Of a stretch of DNA of 13,124 nt, positions 7,075 through 12,974 are shown piece by piece. Below the pieces are notes generated by a model. That model did no database searches, had not been told where the DNA came from, and saw only the letters and a program-made list of their open reading frames with translations. This DNA comes from JBBIKU01 sp037445245 (GTDB taxonomy: Bacteria > Chloroflexota > Anaerolineae > Anaerolineales > Anaerolineaceae): assembly GCA_037445245.1 (NCBI GenBank), contig JBBIKU010000065.1, positions 1 to 13,124 on the forward strand, given 5' to 3'. How positions within the stretch are numbered: the stretch's first letter is position 1; every line of letters begins with the position of its first letter. The position numbers and the translations under genes are program-made.

Positions 7075-7512
7075 ATGCGGGCAGTTGTCCAGCGCGTGCA
7101 GCGCGGGAGGGTAAGCGTTGATGGAAAGACCATTGCCGAGATCGGCAGCGGACTGGTGATCCTGCTCGGGGTAGCACCCGAGGATGGAGAGGAGAACGCC
7201 GCCGCCCTGGCGCGCAAGATCGCCATGCTGCGCATATTCGAAGACGATCAGGAGAAGATGAACCTTTCGCTGCTGGAAGTGAAGGGGGAAGCCATCGTCG
7301 TCTCGCAGTTCACCCTCTTTGCCGACACCCGCAAGGGCAACCGCCCCTCCTTCGTAGCGGCGGCGCCGCCTGAGATTGCTCGCCCGCTGGCGGATCGCTT
7401 TGCCGATCTCCTCGCCGCTCAGGGCGTGCCGACCCAGCGCGGTGAGTTCGGCGCGCACATGCTGGTCGAAATCGAAAATGATGGCCCGGTCACCATCTGG
7501 CTGGAGATGTGA
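7075..7512 (+). CDS. dtd: D-aminoacyl-tRNA deacylase
   Basis: A 145-residue protein of the usual DTD length. DTD hydrolyses D-amino acids (and misacylated glycine) from tRNA in the cytoplasm, recycling tRNA and guarding translation against wrong amino acids. The start MRAVVQRVxxxxVxVDG is typical. The two active-site motifs are intact: SQFTLFAD (Ser77-Gln78 onward), and near the end GEFGAHMLVEIENDGPVT, in which Gly137-Pro138 is the cross-subunit Gly-cisPro motif that excludes L-amino acids. The strong ribosome binding site AGGAGGTG fixes the start. It is a single gene, divergent from the small membrane protein and convergent with the PIG-L gene after 18 bases. No clear terminator lies in that gap. 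Confidence 0.96.
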   Translation: MRAVVQRVQRGRVSVDGKTIAEIGSGLVILLGVAPEDGEENAAALARKIAMLRIFEDDQEKMNLSLLEVKGEAIVVSQFTLFADTRKGNRPSFVAAAPPEIARPLADRFADLLAAQGVPTQRGEFGAHMLVEIENDGPVTIWLEM

Positions 7513-7530
7513 CTTCAGCCGGGCGTTACT

Positions 7531-8292
7531 TCAGTCATCCATAACACAACCCGAAGCGCGCAGTATTTCTGCCAGACGGTCTTCGGGTGTGCTCGTGACT
7601 GGCGGCAGCGTCCGGTGTAGACCTTCGCAATGCGTGACGATCTCGCTCAGTTGCACCGCTCTGCCCAGGCGTTTGGAAGTGTTACGTACGAACAGGGCGT
7701 GCTGGGTGCGGTGGCAATGGATCGCTTCCAGCACCTGCACCGCCACCCCCGCAGTGTTCAACACCAGGTGCGCCGGATCATCGGGGTTGATGATGTGCGG
7801 CTTGGGATGACCCTCGAAGGCAGGTTGGACGGTGTAGAACAACGGGGCGTGGCTGCCCAACGTCTGCACCGCCAGTCTGGCTGCCTGATGGCACAGCAGG
7901 TGGGCGGGGTGACCGTATTCGCCCTTTGAGCCGTGGCTGATCAATGCATCGATCTTCAGTTGCACCAGGCGCAGTTTGAGAGCCTCCGCCACACCTTGGA
8001 GATCGTCGCTGAAAGGGTACAATTCGTTATCCGCGCCGATAGGGGGATCGACGTAATCTAGAAAATGGTGACTGCTTCCGTGCAGTGCCTGCACGGCGCA
8101 GGCAAATTCTGCGGCGCGCACCCTCGGCAGCTCCTGCCGTGTGCAAATCGGCGGATCGCCGGCTTCGCCGCCCTCGCCGCGGGTGGCGCACAGGTAATGC
8201 ACCCAGATGCCTTGTTTTGCCAGCAGCGCCAGTGTACCACCTGCCATGATGGTTTCGTCGTCGGGGTGGGCGAAAAATGCCAGAACGTTCAA
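7531..8292 (-). CDS. PIG-L/LmbE family zinc deacetylase
   Basis: A member of the PIG-L (LmbE-like) N-acetylglucosaminyl deacetylase superfamily, zinc enzymes that remove acetyl groups from GlcNAc-type conjugates in bacillithiol or mycothiol synthesis, antibiotic synthesis and sugar breakdown. The zinc-site motif AHPDDE covers residues 8-13 and the third ligand lies in HPAH (128-131), with SHGSKGEYG just before it. The start chosen is the TTG at 8292, giving MNVLAFFAHPDDE and 253 residues. GGAGAGA (8301-8295) lies just upstream, and the predicted promoter at 8335-8327 would produce a leader beginning near 8320. The ATG at 8331 is in frame but has no ribosome binding site and would overlap the -10 box. 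The substrate cannot be told, because no other thiol or glycan gene is nearby. Confidence 0.85.
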   Translation of the reverse strand: MNVLAFFAHPDDETIMAGGTLALLAKQGIWVHYLCATRGEGGEAGDPPICTRQELPRVRAAEFACAVQALHGSSHHFLDYVDPPIGADNELYPFSDDLQGVAEALKLRLVQLKIDALISHGSKGEYGHPAHLLCHQAARLAVQTLGSHAPLFYTVQPAFEGHPKPHIINPDDPAHLVLNTAGVAVQVLEAIHCHRTQHALFVRNTSKRLGRAVQLSEIVTHCEGLHRTLPPVTSTPEDRLAEILRASGCVMDD

Positions 8293-8326
8293 GGTCTCTC
8301 CAGGCTGATTTGGGATGTGCGCCGAA

Positions 8327-8335
8327 ATCATACCA
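8327..8335 (-). promoter_or_regulatory. Extended -10 promoter (TGGTATGAT) for the PIG-L gene
   Basis: On the minus strand, 8335 to 8327 reads TGGTATGAT. A start near 8320 gives a leader of about 27 bases carrying the GGAGAGA site before the TTG at 8292. This supports the TTG as the true start. Confidence 0.5.
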
Positions 8336-8370
8336 CATCGCTGACGGGTGGGGCGGCGTTTTATGCCTGA

Positions 8371-8757
8371 GCGCTCTTCATTCTGACACCGGCGCTGCAC
8401 GGCTCATCGCTGCCAGACGGTTCTTACGGTGGAAACCCTGTCGGTTTCTTGCTCACCACCAATGAAGGGTGGCGGGTTTATCTCGCCGGCGATACCGGTT
8501 TGTTCGGTGATATGCGCTTGATCGGTGAAGAGGGGATCGATCTGGCAGTGATCCCCATCGGTGATAACTACACCATGGGACCTGAGGACGCCTTGCGGGC
8601 ACTCCGGCTGTTGCAGCCGCGTCATGCCATTTCTATCCATTACGGCACCTGGGAACTGATCGATCAGGACATCGCCGCCTGGGCGCAGCGGGTGCATGCC
8701 GAAACGTCCACCCGGGTGCAACTGCTCCAAGCGGGCGAAACATTCCGCCTGGCTTGA
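8371..8757 (+). pseudogene. UPF0173 metallo-beta-lactamase-fold hydrolase, C-terminal half only
   Basis: The open frame begins right after a stop at 8368-8370 and reads TPALHGSSLPDGSYGGNPVG, then VYLAGDTGLFGDMRLIG, DLAVIPIGDNYTMGPEDAL and ISIHYGTWELIDQD. This is the second half of UPF0173 (YtkL-type) metal-dependent hydrolases, which are about 225 residues long. Roughly the first 100 residues, including the HxHxDH metal-binding motif, are missing. Conserved His and Asp residues remain in PALH, AGDT and IHYGT, but half of the metal site is gone, so activity is not expected. No ATG with a ribosome binding site exists in the frame; the earliest usable start would be a weak TTG at 8449. The break falls where the divergent PIG-L upstream region begins, so this is a rearrangement scar or an assembly join. 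Confidence 0.8.
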
Positions 8758-8830
8758 TCCCTTTATTATCGCCATTTTGCCTGCTCGCCGCGATTTTTGA
8801 TAGTTTTTGCCAGTTGTGGCTGCTTATCAT

Positions 8831-8856
8831 CAGATCACATCCAGGTAAATGATCTG
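8831..8856. promoter_or_regulatory. Dyad CAGATCA-N12-TGATCTG upstream of HMG-CoA reductase
   Basis: A perfect 7-base inverted repeat with a 12-base spacer, so the arm centres are 19 bases apart, about two helical turns. This spacing suits a dimeric DNA-binding regulator. It could also form an RNA hairpin if transcribed. A possible -35 TTGCCA at 8807-8812 has only a weak -10 candidate, TCAGAT (8830-8835), at the start of the dyad. The regulator is unknown. Confidence 0.4.
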
Positions 8857-8858
8857 CC

Positions 8859-8886
8859 TGCCGGGGTAAGATACCCGGCAAGTTTT
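8859..8886 (+). terminator. Terminator-like hairpin just before the HMG-CoA reductase ribosome binding site
   Basis: TGCCGGG (8859-8865) pairs with CCCGGCA (8874-8880), extended by GTA/TAC with one bulged G and a 3-base loop, and is followed by AGTTTT. The T run is short, so termination would be partial. It may end transcripts from the UPF0173 remnant. It sits only two bases before the GGGAG site at 8889-8893, so it could also control the reductase gene. Confidence 0.45.
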
Positions 8887-8899
8887 ATGGGAGCAGCAC

Positions 8900-10198
8900 A
8901 TGACAGCACAGTCGCGCTCGAAGATGCGAATTCGCTTTTATGAATTAACTCTGGAGCAGCGCTTGGCGCGGCTGGCGCAAGAAGCCGGTCTCAGCGCTGA
9001 AGAGAGCGCTGCCCTGAACGGAGCTGCCGGGTTGAGCGCAGCGCAGGCTGACCACATGATCGAGAACGTGGTCGGGGTTTTCGGCGTCCCGTTGGGGATT
9101 GCCCAGAATTTTGTCATCAACGGTAAGCCGGTGTGGGTGCCGATGGCGATCGAGGAACCCTCAGTGGTGGCAGCGGCATCCTTCATGGCGCGGCTGACGC
9201 AGTCCGGCGGTGGGTTCATCGCCAGCGCCGACCCACCCTTGATGATCGGGCAGATTCAAGTGATCGACCTGCCTGACCCGACGACCGCCCGCCTTAAACT
9301 GCTGGAGCAAAAAGAAAACCTGTTGGCAGAAGCCGATGTCGACCCAGTGCTGCGCGCACTAGGCGGCGGACCGCGCGACATCGAAGTGCGTTTACTTCAC
9401 AGCTCGACCCTGGGAAACTTTCTGGTGCTGCACCTGATCTACGATGTGCGCGACGCCATGGGCGCCAACGCCGTCAACACCGCCGCGGAGCGACTGGCAC
9501 CGCTGGTCGAAAGCATCAGCGGTGGCAGGGTGTTGCTGCGCATCCTCACTAACCTGGCGGATCGCCGGCTGGCGCGGGCACGCTGTACAGTCCTGCTAGA
9601 CAAACTCGCCTTAGGACCGTTTAGCGGCGCTGAGGTGCGCGACCGCATCCTGGCTGCCTGGGCGCTTGCCGCCGCCGATCCCTATCGGGCAGCCACACAC
9701 AACAAGGGCATCATGAACGGTGTCGACGCCGTGTTGCTGGCGACCGCCAACGATTGGCGGGCAGTCGAAGCCGGCGCCCACGCCTACGCCGCTCGTTCCG
9801 GGCGGTACACCACCCTGAGCACCTGGGAGAAAGACGAACAGGGCAACCTGAGCGGGGCGCTCGAAATGCCGATGGCGGTGGGTGTGATTGGCGGGGCGAC
9901 CCGCGTGCACCCGGCAGCACGGGCGGCGCTCAAGCTCACCGGGGTCAAATCCGCCGCCGAATTGGCGCAGGTGATCGTCTCGGTTGGACTGGCGCAGAAC
10001 CTGGCGGCGCTGCGCGCCCTGGCAACCGAGGGCATTCAGCGCGGGCACATGTCACTGCATGCACGCCAGGTGGCGGTGGCTGCTGGCGCCAGCGGTAGCC
10101 TGATCCACCGGTTGGCAAAAAAATTAACGGAAGAAAATAATGTGCGGCTCGACCGTGCCGAACAAATCTTAAAAGAATGGAAATCACAAGAGGAGTGA
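8900..10198 (+). CDS. Hydroxymethylglutaryl-CoA reductase, class II
   Basis: HMG-CoA reductase interconverts HMG-CoA and mevalonate with NAD(P)H. The 432-residue length and motif pattern match class II enzymes such as that of Pseudomonas mevalonii. Visible are IENVVGVFGVPLGIAQNF near the N-terminus, AIEEPS with catalytic Glu85, RDAMGANAVNT of the cofactor domain, HNKGIMNG with Lys269, ANDWRAVEAGAH with Asp285, and RGHMSLHAR with His383. All four catalytic residues are present at the expected spacing. The ATG at 8900 has GGGAG six bases upstream. Class II enzymes were first known as degradative, but the synthase gene five bases downstream argues for biosynthesis of isoprenoids here. NADH or NADPH preference cannot be judged by eye. 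Confidence 0.95.
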   Translation: MTAQSRSKMRIRFYELTLEQRLARLAQEAGLSAEESAALNGAAGLSAAQADHMIENVVGVFGVPLGIAQNFVINGKPVWVPMAIEEPSVVAAASFMARLTQSGGGFIASADPPLMIGQIQVIDLPDPTTARLKLLEQKENLLAEADVDPVLRALGGGPRDIEVRLLHSSTLGNFLVLHLIYDVRDAMGANAVNTAAERLAPLVESISGGRVLLRILTNLADRRLARARCTVLLDKLALGPFSGAEVRDRILAAWALAAADPYRAATHNKGIMNGVDAVLLATANDWRAVEAGAHAYAARSGRYTTLSTWEKDEQGNLSGALEMPMAVGVIGGATRVHPAARAALKLTGVKSAAELAQVIVSVGLAQNLAALRALATEGIQRGHMSLHARQVAVAAGASGSLIHRLAKKLTEENNVRLDRAEQILKEWKSQEE

Positions 10199-10203
10199 GC
10201 TGA

Positions 10204-11286
10204 ATGGATTCTCCAAAAACCCATCTGCAGCATGCTGCCCCACTCAAGCCGTCTCGCCCAGTAGGGATCATCGGTTACGGGGCGTACCTCCCGCGCTACC
10301 GCCTGCCAGCGACCGAGGTCGCCAAATTGTGGGGCGGCGCCGACGAAGGTTTGCCGATTCAGGAGAAGGCGGTCGCCGGTGCGGATGAGGACGTAGTCAC
10401 CATGTCGATTGAAGCCGCCCGCAACGCCCTCAAACGGGCGGGCATTCCCGCCGAAGCGCTGCGGGCAGTGTGGATCGGCTCGGAATCGCATCCCTATGCC
10501 GTGAAACCCAGCTCGACCATCGTCGCCGAAGCCATCGGCGCCACCCCTGCCACCCAGGCGGCAGACTGGGAGTTCGCCTGCAAGGCGGGCACCGAAGCTC
10601 TCACTGCCGCCATGGCAATGGTCGGTTCGGGAATGGCGGAGTACACCCTTGCCATCGGAATGGACATCGCCCAGGGCAGACCCGGCGACCAGCTCGAATA
10701 TACGGCTGCCTCGGGCGGGGCTGCTTACATCGTGGGCGCCGCTGAGCAGGCGCTGGCGGTGATCGACGCCTCTTACTCCTTTGTCACCGACACCCCTGAT
10801 TTCTGGCGGCGTGAGGGGCAAAAGTATCCCGAACACGGGCAGCGCTTCACCGGTGAACCGGCATATTTCAAGCACATCACCTCGGCAGGCAAGGCGCTGA
10901 TGGACGCCCTGGGTACGACCGCCACCGATTACCAATACGCCGTCTTTCATCAGCCCAACACCAAGTTCCCGCAACGAGTGGCGGGCATGCTCGGCTTTTC
11001 CAAAGATCAAATCAAGGTCGGGCTGCTTTCGCCGCTGATCGGCAACACCTATGCCGGGTCAGCCCTGGTTGGCTTGACCGCCGTGCTGGACGTGGCGCAG
11101 CCGGGCGATCGCATCCTGATGGTCTCGTATGGATCGGGCGCCGGTTCGGACGCCTACTCCTTGCAGGTGACCGATGCCATCAGCGAGCGGCGCCACCTGG
11201 CGACCAAAACGGCAGATTACATTGCCCGCCGCAGCGAGATCGATTACGCCCGTTACGCCCGCCTGCGCGGCAAGCTGGCGAAGTAA
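10204..11286 (+). CDS. Hydroxymethylglutaryl-CoA synthase, archaeal type
   Basis: HMG-CoA synthase condenses acetyl-CoA with acetoacetyl-CoA. The 360-residue protein follows the archaeal/bacterial form: VGIIGYGAYLPRYRL, then ADEDVVTMSIEAA, WIGSESHP (Glu94), WEFACKAGTEAL (nucleophile Cys126), DFWRREGQKYPEHGQRFTGE, VFHQPNTKFPQR (His249) and YGSGAGSDAY. The Glu-Cys-His catalytic triad is intact, in contrast to the thiolase homologue downstream. The first ~19 residues before VGIIGYG are a non-conserved extension. AGGAG (10191-10195) lies inside the end of the reductase gene, eight bases before the ATG. The thiolase homologue starts 10 bases after its stop. In archaea this enzyme forms a complex with thiolase and DUF35. 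Confidence 0.95.
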   Translation: MDSPKTHLQHAAPLKPSRPVGIIGYGAYLPRYRLPATEVAKLWGGADEGLPIQEKAVAGADEDVVTMSIEAARNALKRAGIPAEALRAVWIGSESHPYAVKPSSTIVAEAIGATPATQAADWEFACKAGTEALTAAMAMVGSGMAEYTLAIGMDIAQGRPGDQLEYTAASGGAAYIVGAAEQALAVIDASYSFVTDTPDFWRREGQKYPEHGQRFTGEPAYFKHITSAGKALMDALGTTATDYQYAVFHQPNTKFPQRVAGMLGFSKDQIKVGLLSPLIGNTYAGSALVGLTAVLDVAQPGDRILMVSYGSGAGSDAYSLQVTDAISERRHLATKTADYIARRSEIDYARYARLRGKLAK

Positions 11287-11296
11287 AGGAGATGCC

Positions 11297-12457
11297 ATGA
11301 GCGAAGTTGTGATCGCAGGCATCGGGCAGATTCCGGTCGGCGAACATTGGCACCTTTCGCTGCGCAACCTGTCCGCCGCTGCCATCCAGGCAGCCCGCCG
11401 CGACGCCGGCGGGCTGAAGCCGCAGGCAATGTACATCGGCAACTTTCTGGCACCGGTGGTCTCAAACCAATCCAACCTGGGCGCATTGCTGGCGGATAAT
11501 GTCGGATTGGACGGCATCGAAGCCTACGCCATCGAAGCCGCCGAAGCCTCTGGCGGGGCGGCATTGCGGGTGGGTTACCTGGCGGTGGCGTCCGGTTATG
11601 TGGACGTAGCGCTGGTGGTGGGGGTCGAAAAATTTACCGATCAGGTTGGGACAGGACTCAACACCGCCGTCGCCCAGTCGGGCGATTACGACTACGAGGC
11701 GGTGCAGGGTGTGACCCCGGCGGTTCAAGCTGGTCTGTTGATGCAGCGCTACCTGCACCAGTACGCGCCGCCGCGTCAGGCGCTGGGGGCGCTGCCGGTG
11801 TTATGCCACGCCAACGCCGTTGCCAACCCCAATGCCATGTTTCGCCGTCCGCTCAGCCTGGAAGCCTACCAGCGCGCCGCCATGCTGAGCGATCCGCTCA
11901 ACCTGTTCGACATGGCAGCCTATGCCGACGGCGCCGCCGCTATCATCCTCACTCGCCCCGCCCTGCTACCCAAAGACCTGTCGCATCCGGCGGTGCGCCT
12001 CTCCGCTTCCAGCGCGGTGATCGATACGCTGGCGCTGCACGACCGCAGCGCCCCGCTGGCGTTCGAGGCGGTGCGCCATTCCACCGCGCGCGCCTGCCGC
12101 AAGGCTGGCATCCAGGCGGCGGATGTTGACCTGTTCGAACTGAGCGATAACTTTTCTATCTATGGCGTGCTCTCGCTGGAAGCAGCAGGCTTTGCCGCTC
12201 GTGGCGAGGGCTGGAAGCTGGTGCACAATGGCGAATTTTCACGGCAGGGCAGGCTGCCGGTGTGCACCATGGGCGGCATGAAGGGACGCGGCAACCCGCT
12301 GGGTGCCGCCGGGGTTTACCAGGCGGTCGAAGCCGCATTGCAGTTGCGCGATGAAGCGGGTGAGAATCAGGTCGCCGGCGCCCGGCGGGCGTTGGTGCAG
12401 TCGCTGGGCGGACCCGCCTCAACCGTGGTGACGCACGTGCTGGAACGTTATCCATAA
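11297..12457 (+). CDS. Thiolase-fold protein with all three catalytic residues replaced (pseudo-thiolase)
   Basis: A 386-residue member of the archaeal/SCP-x-type thiolase family, which makes acetoacetyl-CoA from two acetyl-CoA. The ATG at 11297 has AAGGAG (11286-11291) five bases upstream; the frame continues open to 11174 inside the synthase gene, but no comparable start is seen there. The fold is well kept: YLAVASGYVDVALVVGVEKFTD, a segment around MFRRPLSLEAYQ, YADGAAAIILT and GAAGVYQAVEAAL. However, the family's nucleophile motif EAACASGG reads EAAEASGG (Glu83), HDAF reads SDNF (Ser283), and the GHPxGAxG motif reads GNPLGAAG (Asn333). Condensation or thiolysis by the known mechanism is therefore not expected. 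The gene lies between synthase and DUF35, its usual partners, which suggests a structural or substrate-channelling role, or altered chemistry. The family call is secure; the function is not. Confidence 0.9.
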   Translation: MSEVVIAGIGQIPVGEHWHLSLRNLSAAAIQAARRDAGGLKPQAMYIGNFLAPVVSNQSNLGALLADNVGLDGIEAYAIEAAEASGGAALRVGYLAVASGYVDVALVVGVEKFTDQVGTGLNTAVAQSGDYDYEAVQGVTPAVQAGLLMQRYLHQYAPPRQALGALPVLCHANAVANPNAMFRRPLSLEAYQRAAMLSDPLNLFDMAAYADGAAAIILTRPALLPKDLSHPAVRLSASSAVIDTLALHDRSAPLAFEAVRHSTARACRKAGIQAADVDLFELSDNFSIYGVLSLEAAGFAARGEGWKLVHNGEFSRQGRLPVCTMGGMKGRGNPLGAAGVYQAVEAALQLRDEAGENQVAGARRALVQSLGGPASTVVTHVLERYP

Positions 12458-12479
12458 AATTGCACAATCCGGAGCGATA

Positions 12480-12509
12480 TTGATAAGATTGACACAAAGT
12501 TGATAGCAT
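12480..12509 (+). promoter_or_regulatory. TTGAYA repeats and possible weak promoter before the DUF35 gene
   Basis: TTGATA (12480-12485), TTGACA (12489-12494) and TTGATA (12500-12505) repeat within 26 bases. The first, with TAGCAT (12504-12509) after an 18-base spacer, could act as a weak promoter with a start near 12516. The two longer-spaced repeats are about 20 bases apart, two helical turns. Evidence is base pattern only. Confidence 0.3.
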
Positions 12510-12513
12510 TTGA

Positions 12514-12534
12514 GAGTCTTATCTGGCTAGACTC
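12514..12534 (+). repeat. Small hairpin in the leader of the DUF35 gene
   Basis: GAGTCT (12514-12519) pairs with AGACTC (12529-12534) around a 9-base loop, between the thiolase homologue and the DUF35 gene. There is no T run, so it is not a standard terminator. It could stabilise or separate messenger segments. Confidence 0.3.
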
Positions 12535-12566
12535 GATGCACTGTTCGAAGGAAGGAGTGATTGGAG

Positions 12567-12974
12567 ATGGAAATTCCGCGCCATTGGCGATTACGACAGC
12601 AGCGTTACGCCCTGGTAGGCGAAGAGTGCCCGCATTGCGAGACCAAAATCTTCCCGCCCCGCGACGTTTGTCCCGAGTGTGGCGGCGAAGCCAAAACAAC
12701 TTTCTCCTTCAGCGGCGAGGGTGAAGTCTATTCCTTCACCGTGATGCATGACGCCCCGGCGGGGTATGAGGAAAACACCCCCTACACGGTAGCGTTGGTC
12801 AAGCTCAAAGAGGGACCGGTGGTGACCGCCCAGCTCACCGATTTGGATGAAAAGGGCGCTGAGATCGGCATGCCGGTCGAGATGGTTACCCGCCGCATCC
12901 GCCAGGACGGCGACGATCGCGGTATGCTGGTGTACGGCTACAAATTCCGGCCGGTGGGACTTGGTCCGCACTAG
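12567..12974 (+). CDS. DUF35 zinc-ribbon/OB-fold protein (acyl-CoA binding partner)
   Basis: A 135-residue DUF35 protein. An N-terminal helix (IPRHWRLRQQRY) leads to a rubredoxin-like zinc ribbon with Cys21, Cys24, Cys35 and Cys38 (CPHC and CPEC), then an OB fold running from GEGEVYSFTVMHDAP through YTVALVKLKEGPVVTAQLTD to the GYKFRPVG end. In the archaeal thiolase/HMG-CoA synthase complex, DUF35 bridges the two enzymes and contributes to a shared CoA site; a similar protein is PhlB of the phloroglucinol acetyltransferase PhlABC. All four zinc ligands are present. The ATG at 12567 is preferred over the TTG at 12561 because GAAGGAG (12551-12557) is nine bases before the ATG but only three before the TTG. 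Unlike its neighbours, it is separated from the upstream gene by 109 bases. Confidence 0.92.
   Translation: MEIPRHWRLRQQRYALVGEECPHCETKIFPPRDVCPECGGEAKTTFSFSGEGEVYSFTVMHDAPAGYEENTPYTVALVKLKEGPVVTAQLTDLDEKGAEIGMPVEMVTRRIRQDGDDRGMLVYGYKFRPVGLGPH

Noticed and set aside
8859..8886. A -10 box TAAGAT at 8867-8872 within the hairpin as promoter of the reductase
   Set aside because: There is no TGn extension and no fitting -35 box; the hairpin pairing explains the sequence better.
11174..11296. Extended start of the thiolase-homologue frame, 41 codons upstream inside the synthase gene
   Set aside because: The extra residues are unlike any thiolase N-terminus and overlap the intact end of the synthase gene. 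The ATG at 11297 has an ideal ribosome binding site.
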